From positions 84,788-148,787 of the forward strand of contig NTHE01000004.1 of the NCBI GenBank assembly GCA_002551355.1: a stretch of DNA of 64,000 nucleotides, written 5' to 3'. The DNA comes from Streptomyces sp. man185. Lineage in GTDB: Bacteria; Actinomycetota; Actinomycetes; Streptomycetales; Streptomycetaceae. This document shows, piece after piece, positions 24,662 to 33,602 of the stretch (within the stretch, counting starts at the first letter, position 1; each line of letters begins with the position of its first letter). Made by a program: the position numbers and the translations under genes. The notes under the pieces are model-generated. The model ran no database searches and was not told the origin of the DNA. It saw nothing but the letters and a program-made list of their open reading frames with translations.

Positions 24662-26110
24662 CTACGAGGAGGGCAGGATCCAACCGGACGCATAGTCCAC
24701 CCCGTACAGTCCGCCGCGGAAGGCGTGGAGGGAGGGGGCCGGCCCGGCCGAGTCGGTGATGGTGAGGCGGTCGGGCACGTCGGCCGACCACAGGGGCACG
24801 CCTCCGGCCAGGTCGTAGGCGCGCAGGGTGGCTTGTCGGCCGTCCGGGACCCAGGGCAGGACGTAGACCGCCGACCGGGTCAGCACGGCCTGGACGTGCG
24901 CCGTGGGGAGGGGGATCCGGAGCGGCCGACGGGCCGGCTCCCCTCGGTCGGAGAAGACCGTCAGCACAGGTGCGGAGTCGTCGTGGCCGTCGACAACCGC
25001 GGCGGTCGCCGAACCGTCGATCACGGCCAGGTGCTCCAGCCGCTGACGTCCGGAGTTGCCCGGCGGCGGCACGGTGACGGTGTGTTCGATCCCCTCGGGA
25101 CCCGCGAAGGCGAAACCCCCGCGGTACTGGACGAGCACCCGTTCGCCGCCCAGTGGGTGCACCGCCTCCATCCGTCCGGGCAGGACGGCGCGCCACACCT
25201 GCCTGCCGCTGCGACTGTCGAGGGCGATCGTCGTCCTCGCGTCACGCGCCTGCACGAGGACCCGCTCGCCGGCGAGGTGGACGGGGTCGGCCCCCTTCCT
25301 CCGGGGATCCCCCAACTCCTCCTCCGTATCTGTGCCCCACACGCGCCGTCCGTCAGAGACGGCGTGGGCGATGACCGTCGTCCCGGACCGGCCGTAGACG
25401 AGGGCGCCGTCCTGGGCGAAGTCCGTCGAGCGGAAGCGGCCGAGGAGGGATCCGGTCCGAGTGGAGTGGATCTCGACAAAGCGGTCCGCGACGTCCGAAG
25501 ACCCGTTCAGGCGCGGCTTGCGGGTGGTGCGCGTCGCCACCACGGCGTCGCCGCTGTGTGCGAACTCGACGTGTTCCAGCCGGTCGTACGGCCGCCAGAC
25601 GCAGCTCAGCAGACGTTCCCCCGGGGGGGACACCAGTGTCCAACGGGACTGCCGTTCCCCGTCCTGCCGGTGGGAGGCCACCACGAGAGGCGCGTCCGCG
25701 CCCCGCGGGGCGGTCACCGTCACCCAGGCGGCGTCCGGCCGGAAGGGTTCTCCCAGGGGAAGGCGCCACTGGTCGTCGGTACCAGTGGCGCCCACCCGGC
25801 TTCGCAGCAGGTGGCCCTGCGGGGTGACTCGGTAGGCGTCGAGGCCGCCGCCGTCCGTCGAGGCGAGCACCGCCGAGGGTCCGCCCTGCACCGCGAATGG
25901 GGCACCGGGGGGCCTGCGCACGGCCTCGGCCGCGGACGGGGGCGACGGATCGGGTGCGGGCGCGGTGGTCACGCCCGCACTCGATCCCTCACAGGACAAC
26001 CGGCCGGCGGAGGGCTCCTCCGTGGCGCATCCGGCGGCGACCACCAGCAACCCGGCCGAGAGGCCCGCCAGTCGGCGGACGAACCTGCTGCGGTGTGACG
26101 GGATCTTCAC
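24662..26110 (-). CDS. Lipoprotein with PQQ-like beta-propeller
   Basis: A 482-residue predicted lipoprotein. The signal peptide ends in the lipobox VVAAGC at about residue 28. The rest shows repeated propeller blades (VYGRSGTTVIAHAVSDGRRVWG, ALDSRSGRQVWRAVLPGR, AYDLAGGVPLWSADVPDR) of the PQQ/BamB type, here probably a protein scaffold or sensor since no PQQ-binding residues stand out. GTG 26110 has GAGGTGA upstream. It is the second gene of a unit with the zinc-ribbon membrane protein, 61 nt after its stop. Confidence 0.75.
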   Translation of the reverse strand: MKIPSHRSRFVRRLAGLSAGLLVVAAGCATEEPSAGRLSCEGSSAGVTTAPAPDPSPPSAAEAVRRPPGAPFAVQGGPSAVLASTDGGGLDAYRVTPQGHLLRSRVGATGTDDQWRLPLGEPFRPDAAWVTVTAPRGADAPLVVASHRQDGERQSRWTLVSPPGERLLSCVWRPYDRLEHVEFAHSGDAVVATRTTRKPRLNGSSDVADRFVEIHSTRTGSLLGRFRSTDFAQDGALVYGRSGTTVIAHAVSDGRRVWGTDTEEELGDPRRKGADPVHLAGERVLVQARDARTTIALDSRSGRQVWRAVLPGRMEAVHPLGGERVLVQYRGGFAFAGPEGIEHTVTVPPPGNSGRQRLEHLAVIDGSATAAVVDGHDDSAPVLTVFSDRGEPARRPLRIPLPTAHVQAVLTRSAVYVLPWVPDGRQATLRAYDLAGGVPLWSADVPDRLTITDSAGPAPSLHAFRGGLYGVDYASGWILPSS

Positions 26111-26171
26111 GACGGGTAATCACCTCGGAGTGTGGACGGCGCCTCAACGGGCAACGCACGGGGCGCGACAG

Positions 26172-27173
26172 TCAGCTGCGCGATCGGCGCAGGTGCAGGA
26201 CCGTGCGCACCACCGCGACGTCCATCGCCGCGGCTCCCGCAAGAAACACCCACGGTCCCGCCTCCCCGGACATCCCGGTGAGCCCCCACACGGACACCGC
26301 CGCGGCTGGCACCAGCACTGTCCACGCGCGCGCCGGACCGGACGGGAGGTTTCGAACGGCCAGGAGCAACACGCCGACCGCGAGCAGGACCAGCGCGGCG
26401 AGCGGCCGCTGCCGGCCGTCGACCGGCATGTCGACCCAGTTCGTCATCATGTTGAAGCCGAACTCCCAACGGTCGGTGTACTCCGAGGTGAACCCGTCGA
26501 AGGTCCGGTCGCGCATGTGGTTGTTCTGGAACCCGCCGAGAAAGTAACCGCTCGATCCCCAGCGCAGGAACAGGCTCGCGCCGCAGACGAGCGCGCCGCC
26601 GACTAGGAGCAACTCGGGCAGCCGGAGAGTGCGCGCCTGAGAGGACGCCCAGGCGGCGAACGTCCGGGCCTGCCGACGCAGTCCGTGAACCGCCGCCGCG
26701 GCGGCGGCGCACCAGGCGACCGCGGGCAGGGAGGCTCCGAACTGGACGAGGGCTTGGCACACCACCAACCCGCACACCAACGCGGGGGCTTGGGTATGCC
26801 CGACCACCCGGCCCAAAGGCTCGGGAAGGGCGATCCGCGTCCCGTGCGCCAACATGACGCCGGCCGCGAGAAACATAAGCACGGCCATGCCCCAGGACAT
26901 GTCGCCACGGGTGCCCAGGACCGACACCGACGTTGCAATGCAAATCAGCGCGCCCGTAACCAGGGCCGGGGCGGAGGTCTCGCCGTTCGCCCCGACGAGG
27001 ACACGGGGCTGTGGGCCTCCTGCGGGCGGCGGAGCGACCGGGGGCGGGAGGGGGCGCGGGGGAGCGGGCGAAGGCGGCACGGCGGGCGGGGCGGGGTACG
27101 CCGCCCCATCGCAGCGACCGCAGGCGGCCCCCGATATGAGCGACTCGCCGCACCGCGGGCAGGGCCAGGACAT
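26172..27173 (-). CDS. Zinc-ribbon multipass membrane protein
   Basis: A 333-residue protein starting with a short zinc ribbon (MSWPCPRCGES, then ACGRC; two CxxC pairs), followed by a long proline-rich segment and about eight hydrophobic helices in pairs. Between helices near residue 220 there is an external loop rich in aromatic residues (GYFLGGFQNNHMRD). I do not know a named family. ATG 27173 is used. It is preceded by activator box K and followed by the beta-propeller lipoprotein, which may be its extracellular partner. Confidence 0.7.
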   Translation of the reverse strand: MSWPCPRCGESLISGAACGRCDGAAYPAPPAVPPSPAPPRPLPPPVAPPPAGGPQPRVLVGANGETSAPALVTGALICIATSVSVLGTRGDMSWGMAVLMFLAAGVMLAHGTRIALPEPLGRVVGHTQAPALVCGLVVCQALVQFGASLPAVAWCAAAAAAVHGLRRQARTFAAWASSQARTLRLPELLLVGGALVCGASLFLRWGSSGYFLGGFQNNHMRDRTFDGFTSEYTDRWEFGFNMMTNWVDMPVDGRQRPLAALVLLAVGVLLLAVRNLPSGPARAWTVLVPAAAVSVWGLTGMSGEAGPWVFLAGAAAMDVAVVRTVLHLRRSRS

Positions 27174-27237
27174 AGTGCCGTCCCATCAGGTTCGCCGAAG
27201 GATCGAAGGTCCCGCCCGTGCTGACCGGGACCCGACC

Positions 27238-27283
27238 AGTCTGGTCGCGCCTTCGGGCAACGGACTTGAGTAATCGATACCCA
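27238..27283 (-). promoter_or_regulatory. 17-bp activator box K and -10 (zinc-ribbon unit)
   Basis: TGAGTA-ATCGA-TACCCA (27267..27283), with CAGACT (27243..27238) 23 nt downstream in the leftward direction. The spacer ATCGA is shared with box L. Confidence 0.6.
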
Positions 27284-27307
27284 AGGGAGGAGGGGAGCAC
27301 TTCTCCG

Positions 27308-27335
27308 GGGCCGGAACTGCCTTCGGCTCCGGCCC
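27308..27335. terminator. Terminator of the acetyltransferase-PLP-oxygenase-methyltransferase operon
   Basis: An 8-bp stem (GGGCCGGA/TCCGGCCC) with a 12-nt loop, located 31 nt after the methyltransferase stop and just upstream of box K. Confidence 0.55.
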
Positions 27336-27366
27336 TGGCACACAGGGCCCCGTCCCGCGGTGCCCG

Positions 27367-28158
27367 TCAGGCGGAGGAAGCGCCGGATCGCACCACTACC
27401 CAGTAGCACGGCGGCGCCCAGGGCTCGTCGGCCACCTTCCCGTCACTGCCGGACAGCACCTTTGGCACCGGGGTGCCGGCGTCGTCCCCGTCCCGCAGGC
27501 GCGTGAAACGCCCGTCGGGGAACAGCTCGTGGATCTGCTCCCGGGTGACGCTGCCGGGACGCACCCCGCTCGTCAGGACGCGCTCCAGGTCGCGCGGCAT
27601 GCCGTTGCGCTTGATCCAGGAGGAGAAGTAGGCGGGCGCCCCCTCACCCAGCTCCCATAGGTAGAGCGTGCCCCGCCGTCCCAGCAGCGTTTCCACCGCG
27701 TCGACGAACATGGGCCTGCAGTCCGCGGAGATGAAGTGGAGAAGGGTGCGGATGTAGAGATTGACGTCACCGAACTCCGAGTGGAACGCTTCCACCGCGG
27801 CGCGATTCAGGACGTCCAGGGTGCGGTACTCCAGTCCGGGTGCGCCGAAGCGGAGCGTCGCGAGGTTCACGGCTGCTTCGGACACGTCCGCACCGATCAC
27901 GCGATCGCCTGCGTACGACCGGGCCAGCGTCTGGGTCTGTAATCCGTTGCCGCAGCCGAGGTCGAGCAGGGGGAGGGACTGGTCGGCGTCGTTGGCGAAC
28001 CGGTGGTGATCGCGGATGGCTGCTCGGTCGACGTCGATGTCCCAGATGGACTCCGCATCACGGTCGGGCTTGGTGAGCAGGAACGTCTTCTGCCAGTAGT
28101 CCTCCCACGCGGGTTGAAAGCTGCCGGTGGGGGATTCTGCCAGGCTCTCGGTGGTCAT
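27367..28158 (-). CDS. Class I SAM-dependent methyltransferase
   Basis: A 263-residue methyltransferase with motif I LLDLGCGNG near residue 66, acidic IGADVSE (motif II) and LNRAAVEAFHSEF further on. The C-terminus lacks a recognisable substrate domain. It is the last gene of a four-gene operon with a GNAT enzyme, a fold-II PLP enzyme and a 2OG oxygenase, so it may methylate an unusual amino-acid-derived metabolite. The tail PPCYWVVVRS is common in small-molecule methyltransferases of this type. Confidence 0.83.
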   Translation of the reverse strand: MTTESLAESPTGSFQPAWEDYWQKTFLLTKPDRDAESIWDIDVDRAAIRDHHRFANDADQSLPLLDLGCGNGLQTQTLARSYAGDRVIGADVSEAAVNLATLRFGAPGLEYRTLDVLNRAAVEAFHSEFGDVNLYIRTLLHFISADCRPMFVDAVETLLGRRGTLYLWELGEGAPAYFSSWIKRNGMPRDLERVLTSGVRPGSVTREQIHELFPDGRFTRLRDGDDAGTPVPKVLSGSDGKVADEPWAPPCYWVVVRSGASSA

Positions 28159-28223
28159 GGTGGTTCCTTCTCTCTAGGTTGTACTGGGCAGCGGGTCGCG
28201 CAGGAGGGTCCGGTCGGGTGGAG

Positions 28224-29087
28224 TCAGCGTTCGAGATACGGCTTGTCGCCGTGGACGTTCATCCGGTGCATTAGGCGCTCGTGGGGGAAGTAGTCGGCGA
28301 CCGCGAGGTGCTGGGTGCAACGGTTGTCCCAGAAGACGAGGTCCCCCTCCGTCCAGCGGTGGCGGTAGACGAATTCGTCCGTGGCCGCGTGGCGGGATAG
28401 GAGGTCGAGCAGCGCACGGCTCTCCCGGTCGGACAAACCCTCGATGTGAGTGATGTAGGGCGAGGAGATGTAAAGCGCCCGCCTCTTGGTTACGGGATGG
28501 GTGCGAACCAGAGGGTGCGTGACCGGGGCATACTTCGTGAAATGACTGTCCGGGTCGATGCCCTTCCTGCGAAGGGACTTCTGGAGGTTGGCGAACTCCC
28601 GTCCGAATGCCTTGGCCACGTCGTGCACGGCGGACAGTTCCAGGAGCATCTCGCGGATCGGCGACGACAGCCCCTCGTAGGCGAGGTACATGTTGGCGTA
28701 CAGCGTGTCCCCACCGATCCGTGGCGTTACCTTGGCGTACAGGACAGTGCCGAGCGGTGGTTCAGGCCATCCGCTGTTGTCCGTGTGCCAGTCGTTGAGG
28801 CCCGGTGGCTTCTGCTCGTTGTTGTGCAGGACCATGCAGTCGGGGTGACCCTCCACCGTCATGGGAAGCAGGTGCTCGTGGATTACGAGTTCCCCGAAAT
28901 GCTGGGCGAAGGACTTCTGCTGCTCGACCGTCAGCTTCTGTCCGGGGAAGGTCAGCACGCCGTGCTTGTGGAACGCGTCCTCGATTACCTTCCAGGCTTC
29001 TGCGTCCAGGTCCTGGCTCAGGTCGACGTTGCGGACCTCGGCGCCCAGCGCCAGGCTCACCTGTCGGACCTCGGGAACGTTTGTCAT
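28224..29087 (-). CDS. TauD/TfdA-family Fe(II)/2-oxoglutarate dioxygenase
   Basis: A 287-residue oxygenase. The iron triad is visible: HxD in NDWHTDNSGW and the distal histidine in PHERLMHRMNV, with the 2OG-binding arginine in the same segment. The N-terminal HGVLTFPGQKLT is typical of TauD. These enzymes hydroxylate, desaturate or cleave small substrates such as taurine or free or carrier-bound amino acids. The start ATG 29087 follows AGGAGTG and overlaps the PLP-gene stop by 4 nt (ATGA). The coupling suggests that it acts on the PLP enzyme's product or substrate. Confidence 0.87.
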   Translation of the reverse strand: MTNVPEVRQVSLALGAEVRNVDLSQDLDAEAWKVIEDAFHKHGVLTFPGQKLTVEQQKSFAQHFGELVIHEHLLPMTVEGHPDCMVLHNNEQKPPGLNDWHTDNSGWPEPPLGTVLYAKVTPRIGGDTLYANMYLAYEGLSSPIREMLLELSAVHDVAKAFGREFANLQKSLRRKGIDPDSHFTKYAPVTHPLVRTHPVTKRRALYISSPYITHIEGLSDRESRALLDLLSRHAATDEFVYRHRWTEGDLVFWDNRCTQHLAVADYFPHERLMHRMNVHGDKPYLER

Positions 29088-30109
29088 GCGGCACTCCTCA
29101 GTCGGGTGTTCGGAACGGTGCGGGGCGTCAGTGTGTCCAGCAGGAGGGAGGATTCGATGACGCCGCCGCTGACGATGGCGCACGCCCTCTTCCACCCGAA
29201 CTCGGTGGCGTACCTGGAGGCGGCGGCGGGAGCCGCGGCTCCCGCACCCTCGGAAACGATCTTGTCGGTGAACGCGAGGGATGCCAGTGTCTCGGCGACG
29301 TCCTCAGGCGAGACGACGAGCGTGCCGGCGAGCAGGTCCTTGACCCGGTGGAACTGCTCGGGGATGACGAAGCTCGCTCCTATGCCGTCGACGAAACTCG
29401 GCCGGTACTCCACGTCCGTCGGCCGACCCGCGCGGAGGGAGGCCGTGAGGGGGGCACCGGTGGAGACCTCCACGGCGAAGACCGGCACGTCACGGCCTGC
29501 GGCCCGCAGGTAAGAGGCGATGCTGTACGCCAGGTTGCCGCCGCCGTAGGGAACTAGGACGGCGTCCACGTCGGGGAGGTCCTGCAGGACTTCCATCGCG
29601 ATCGTCGCGTTCCCGAGGGAGACCGAGTGGTTGATCTCGGAGGAGAGGAAGAGCGCGCGGGTTCCGGGGTACTCCGACGTGGATATGGCACGACGCCACT
29701 CCTCGTAGGGAACCTTGATCAACTCGACGTCGGGATTCGTTGCCAGGATCGCGTTCAGCTTGACGACCGGTATGCCCTCCGGAACGACGATCGTGCACCC
29801 TAGATTGAACTCCTGGGAAACCCGCGCGAGGGCACGGCCGAAATTCCCGGTACTGCACGTGATCATCCCGTAGCGCAGAATTCTCTGCCAGGAGGTTCCG
29901 TGCTCATGGCTGTAGTGCAGGAGTGAACTGACGGCGCCCCTGTACTTGAAGGAGTTCGTGCGCTGCAGGTTCTCGCACTTGAGGTGGAGCGTTCCCCACG
30001 GCTCCGCTGCCGAGCGCAGTAGCGGGGTGCGCACGATGTGCGGAGCGATGAGGCGAGCGGTCCTCGCCACGTCCGCCGTCGTGAAGGCGGTGTCAACGGC
30101 TACTGCCAT
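29084..30109 (-). CDS. Fold-type II PLP enzyme (threonine dehydratase/synthase-like)
   Basis: A 341-residue PLP enzyme of the tryptophan-synthase-beta superfamily. The cofactor lysine is in NSFKYRGA, the phosphate-binding loop reads PYGGGNLAYS, and STGNFGRALA binds the substrate carboxylate. The length matches catabolic threonine/serine dehydratases without an ACT domain. It could eliminate or substitute at the beta-carbon of Ser/Thr or build a diamino acid. Start ATG 30109 touches the acetyltransferase stop (TGATG). It is the second gene of the operon. Confidence 0.85.
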   Translation of the reverse strand: MAVAVDTAFTTADVARTARLIAPHIVRTPLLRSAAEPWGTLHLKCENLQRTNSFKYRGAVSSLLHYSHEHGTSWQRILRYGMITCSTGNFGRALARVSQEFNLGCTIVVPEGIPVVKLNAILATNPDVELIKVPYEEWRRAISTSEYPGTRALFLSSEINHSVSLGNATIAMEVLQDLPDVDAVLVPYGGGNLAYSIASYLRAAGRDVPVFAVEVSTGAPLTASLRAGRPTDVEYRPSFVDGIGASFVIPEQFHRVKDLLAGTLVVSPEDVAETLASLAFTDKIVSEGAGAAAPAAASRYATEFGWKRACAIVSGGVIESSLLLDTLTPRTVPNTRLRSAA

Positions 30110-30876
30110 CAGGTGGTCCTCTTTCCCTGTAGTGTTCGCGCGGCCTGGTACTCGATGTCCAACGTCATTTCGAAACGGCGGGCCAGCGCGACGGTCGCGT
30201 GGGTCGAGGCGTCACAGCTGAGGACCGTCTGGTGACCATGACGGTCGGCCTTCCGCAGCAGCTCGTGCAGGAGGACCTTCTGCAGGCCCGCCCCGCGGAA
30301 ACCCGGGGCCGTGTAGATGCCGGGTTCGGAAATGCCCGCCCCCACGACGCTGTAGGCCTCGGCGGCCACCTCTCCTCCGTGTGTCAAGCAATAGCCGTAC
30401 CCCCCGCGCAGAAATCCTTCGAAGTCGCCGAAGAGATCGGTCGCGACGTTCCAGTTCAAGCGCCGGAAGAGTGTCGCGTCGAGGACCTCCAAACGGAAAC
30501 CCGCGGGAACGGCGGCGTGCGTCCGTGGCGTCGAACCTCGGTGCGCGTACTGGACCCGATCCACCAACTCCACTCCTTCGGGGAGCCTTTCGGCGAGGAC
30601 CCGGCCGGGCGGAAGGATCATCTTCACGTCCTCGCGGTCGGAGAGGTGCAAGAACGCCCGCAGGGCAATAGCGGGGTCGAAATCTCCCGCCAGGAAGGCG
30701 TACGAAGAGTTCGTTGTGATCAGGCAGGAAGATTTTGCGTCGTCCGCAGAGAAAACCCGACCTGGGATGCGGTGTGACAGCACAGAGAAGACGAACGACT
30801 TGTTCGGGTAATCCGGCCCGAAGAATTTTGAGACTCTCCAGTAGTCGTCTACGGGTACCTCTTTCAGCGCTTTCAC
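30109..30876 (-). CDS. GNAT-family acetyltransferase
   Basis: A 255-residue protein whose C-terminal half is a GNAT fold: the acetyl-CoA loop region is FRGAGLQKVLLHELLRKA and the final strand has ATVALARRFEM. The N-terminal half resembles the helical lead-in of the GNAT_acetyltran group. It heads the operon with the PLP enzyme, oxygenase and methyltransferase. A roughly 235-nt leader and box Q precede it. The acceptor is unknown; self-protection by acetylation of the operon product is one possibility. Confidence 0.78.
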   Translation of the reverse strand: MKALKEVPVDDYWRVSKFFGPDYPNKSFVFSVLSHRIPGRVFSADDAKSSCLITTNSSYAFLAGDFDPAIALRAFLHLSDREDVKMILPPGRVLAERLPEGVELVDRVQYAHRGSTPRTHAAVPAGFRLEVLDATLFRRLNWNVATDLFGDFEGFLRGGYGYCLTHGGEVAAEAYSVVGAGISEPGIYTAPGFRGAGLQKVLLHELLRKADRHGHQTVLSCDASTHATVALARRFEMTLDIEYQAARTLQGKRTT

Positions 30877-31119
30877 TTACAGCCCTGAATCAACGCAGTG
30901 ATCATCTGACGATTCCCCTCTGCTGCGACCTGCTCTGTCGTCCGGACGGCCTTCGCTGGGCGTCGGTCCGGGTGCGGACGCGTGGTGGGGCGCCTCGGGT
31001 GCGGGGCGAAGACGGTTCGTCCGCCCTATGCGCGGCGGCAATGGCCGCCGCGTCTCGATCGATGACCGAACAGGCGTGATGGCCATGGGTGTCGGCTCGT
31101 TCACGCTCGGCTCCCCTCA

Positions 31120-31164
31120 AACCTATGAGGCTGTTTCAAGCCAAGCTTGAGTACCCATTGCCCT
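31120..31164 (-). promoter_or_regulatory. 17-bp activator box Q and -10 (acetyltransferase operon)
   Basis: TGAGTA-CCCAT-TGCCCT (31148..31164), followed leftward after 22 nt by TAGGTT (31125..31120), a good -10. It implies transcription from about 31113 and a ~235-nt leader before the acetyltransferase start. Confidence 0.65.
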
Positions 31165-31873
31165 GTGCGCCGAGCCGATCTTTGGCGTTTGTGTACCAAT
31201 ATGGGGTCACGGTGGGAGGAGGGCGAGCAAGATTCCTGCTGAAAGGTTGGGTTGGCTGCGATTGGCCGAATCGGAGCTGACGAACCATCATTTGAGAGTG
31301 CAGAGTGCTGAGTTCCTCGGAAGGGTGTGGAGCACCGGGCGGCGCACTCCGCCCGGCTCGTGCACCCGCCGCTTCCGATCGGGGCTTCGAGGGCGGGATC
31401 CGCACTCGGGGGCAGACGGTCCGGTGGCGACGCCCCTCGGCTCACTCCCTTGCTCCCGCACGTGCGCGACCGCTCCGGGCGTCTGCGGCGGGCCGGGCGA
31501 GGGCGCAGCCTCGGGAGAGAGGCGCGGCCTTTTCGGATTCCCTGTGCACGGAGAATCCGCTCGGGCGCGTCGCCGGGGCGTGGGGGAGAAGAATGCCTTG
31601 CGGGGGTGTCGATCCCGACAGAAGCGATTTTCGGTTCCGGGGTATACGATTTCCGGTGATTCTCTGAGTATTGGTTTCACCGGAATTATTTCGAAGGGGC
31701 GAGTGCGTCGATCGCGCGATGGCTTCCGGTCCGCGCGGCGAGGGGGTCGTCACCTGCGGGCCCACGCCTCCCGCGAGTTCCCCCACGCCGCGGCGAGGGG
31801 GCGTTTCGGTCCTTCCCAGCTCGGTGGGTAGGGCTTGGTTAGCCAGTTCGTTTCCAAGAGGTGGGAGTCGTCC
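31165..31873. other. ~700-bp intergenic region, no convincing gene
   Basis: Several overlapping frames are open but none has a ribosome site plus protein-like composition, and the 31,150-31,320 part is visibly lower in GC than its surroundings. A TGAGTA at 31664 lacks its partner half. A GTGGGAG ribosome site at the right end serves the cupin gene. Confidence 0.4.
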
Positions 31874-32257
31874 ATGATCACATATCGACCCAACGAAGCC
31901 GTGCCGGGCGGAGATCTCGTCAGTTTGGGGAGCCCCGATGTCCTAGGAGGGAGGGTTCTGTCCGGGACTCCCGAGATCTCGGCCCGGATCGACTTCCAGG
32001 AGCGCGATGTCACCGCAGGGGTCTTCCAGGCCACGACGGGAAGGATCGAGGTGACGTTTCCCTTCACAGAACACGCAACGATCCTCAGCGGCGTGGTGCG
32101 GATAACGGATGCCCGGGGTGTCGCCCATACGTACGCGCCCGGCGAGAGCTACGTCATCGAGGAGGGTGACGTGGTGATATGGGAGGTCGTGACGGATTTC
32201 GTGCAGAAGTCCTTCCTGCACGTGAGAGGCGGAGCCCTTTCGGTGAGACCCTCCTGA
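31874..32257 (+). CDS. Small cupin (DUF861 type)
   Basis: A 127-residue single-domain cupin. The second cupin motif is clear (YAPGESYVIEEGDVVIWEVV), and strand sequences such as IEVTFPFTEHATILSGVV resemble the (S)-ureidoglycine aminohydrolase/DUF861 group. Few metal-ligand histidines are present (one in FTEHAT), so it may bind rather than transform a ligand. The ATG 31874 with GTGGGAG upstream is preferred over an earlier in-frame GTG. It stands alone. Confidence 0.75.
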   Translation: MITYRPNEAVPGGDLVSLGSPDVLGGRVLSGTPEISARIDFQERDVTAGVFQATTGRIEVTFPFTEHATILSGVVRITDARGVAHTYAPGESYVIEEGDVVIWEVVTDFVQKSFLHVRGGALSVRPS

Positions 32258-32292
32258 CACGTGCCCGCCTGTACCCGGTGCCCGCCTTCCGA

Positions 32293-32316
32293 CCCCTCCC
32301 CGATGCAGGGGAGGGG
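32293..32316. terminator. Terminator between converging cupin and acetyltransferase genes
   Basis: A perfect 9-bp stem (CCCCTCCCC/GGGGAGGGG) with a 6-nt loop. The rest of 32258..32561 shows no gene. Confidence 0.65.
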
Positions 32317-32561
32317 CCGGAAGGGGGGCTCGAAGGTCCTCCGCGGCCCGTGGACGGACGCCCGGCCTGGGATCGTCGGGCTCAAGGTAAAGGGGGCGGC
32401 CGGCCGCGCGAGCCGCTGTCTTTCGGACGGATGCCCGTGGGGAAGGGCGGTGGCGTGCGGCAGGGGGCGTCGGACGTCGAGGCGTACGGAGCGCCCCGCA
32501 AGGCGGTGTCGCACGACGCAGGGGCGGGCCGGGGGAACCCCGCCGAGGACCCGTGCTGCAG

Positions 32562-33428
32562 CTACCGCGGCTCGTACCGCGCGCGCCTTGCGATCACCGT
32601 GAAGCCCAGCCCCAGGAAGAGGCCAGCGGACGCGGGGTTATCGACGTTGACGTCGAGGAAGACCTCGGTCCCGCCCGCCGACCGCATGCGTTCGAGCGCA
32701 TCGGTCGCCAGTGCCCGTCCGAGGCCGCGGTGCCGCCACTTCGGGACCGAGCCCACCTGGATAAGGAAGTCCTGCGCGCACGCGACGAATCCGATCGCCG
32801 CTCCGTCGGTCGTGCGCGCCACGAGGGAGGACTCGGGCTGGAACTCGTCGTCGGCCAACCAGTCGGTCCACTGCTGTCGGGACCAGTTCGGGAATCCCGG
32901 CCTGTCTGAGAACGAAGCTCGGTAGGCGTCATAAAAGTCAGCCATGGTGCTCTTTTGCCACGTCCGGACTTCGACGCCCTCGGGGAACGGGGCGGGCGGG
33001 AAGGGCGTTGACAGATCGCGACGGAACACGTCCTCGGCGAAGGTCGGTCGCAGGCCGCGACAGGTGAAGAGGGCATCGGCCTCGGGTGTCAGCGACTCCG
33101 TCTCCACGCGGACGTGCTCCGACCTCCGTCCCGCGGTGGCGAGCATGCGATCGAGGAGTTCGCTGCCGAGCCCGCGCCCCCTTCGGGTCGGTTCGACGAG
33201 ACCGACCGCCCCGCAGCCCTCCGGCAGGTCGCGCACGGCTCCGCACGCGACTAGGCGGCCATTTTCCAAGGCGCCCACGGTCTCGACCCCCGCTCCGGTG
33301 TACCGCCGCTCGATGAATGACTTTGACGCCGTCATCGCGAGCCCGCCGTCGTGGCGGACGCACCTTTGCGCCAGGCCGACGATGTCGGTGATGTTCGCCG
33401 CGGTGATCTGAATCCACTCGAATCGCAT
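32562..33428 (-). CDS. Tandem GNAT acetyltransferase
   Basis: A 288-residue protein with two GNAT modules. The first has VGLVEPTRRGRGLGSELLDRML at about residues 75-95; the second has VPKWRHRGLGRALATDALERM near 230 and ends NPASAGLFLGLGFTV. This layout resembles mycothiol-synthase-like proteins, but similarity is not enough for that call. ATG 33428 has AGGAGAGG upstream. It is monocistronic, controlled by box G and converges on the cupin gene. Confidence 0.82.
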   Translation of the reverse strand: MRFEWIQITAANITDIVGLAQRCVRHDGGLAMTASKSFIERRYTGAGVETVGALENGRLVACGAVRDLPEGCGAVGLVEPTRRGRGLGSELLDRMLATAGRRSEHVRVETESLTPEADALFTCRGLRPTFAEDVFRRDLSTPFPPAPFPEGVEVRTWQKSTMADFYDAYRASFSDRPGFPNWSRQQWTDWLADDEFQPESSLVARTTDGAAIGFVACAQDFLIQVGSVPKWRHRGLGRALATDALERMRSAGGTEVFLDVNVDNPASAGLFLGLGFTVIARRARYEPR

Positions 33429-33481
33429 GATCGTCCTCTCCTTCCAGAACGCTTCGAGCGTAGTCACCTCAAACTCGCCTG

Positions 33482-33527
33482 AGTATCGGAATTCCGCGGG
33501 GGGCGAATCGAGAGTAAGGATTACTCA
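33482..33527 (-). promoter_or_regulatory. 17-bp activator box G and -10 (tandem GNAT gene)
   Basis: In the direction of transcription the box reads TGAGTA-ATCCT-TACTCT (33527..33511), followed after 23 nt by GATACT (33487..33482), a strong -10. The gene starts about 50 bp later. Confidence 0.72.
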
Positions 33528-33602
33528 CAAGTCGACGCGCTCCGTGTGAGTAACGTGAGATCGCCGTCACGGCAGATGCGGGGCGACTGACAGAGAAGCC
33601 GG

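Noticed and set aside
31126..31147. GAGGCTGTTTCAAG-like sequence resembling an insertion-sequence end in a lower-GC patch
   Set aside because: No matching inverted end, target duplication or transposase remnant was found nearby; it also lies within the predicted box Q promoter spacer.
31664..31680. TGAGTA followed by TTGGT-TTCACC near the small cupin gene
   Set aside because: Second half-site absent and orientation wrong for the cupin gene.
31305..31831. Overlapping open frames in the 31-32 kb gap
   Set aside because: Arg/Pro/Ala-rich translations with no motifs, no ribosome sites and the same stretch open in several frames, as is common in GC-rich noncoding DNA.
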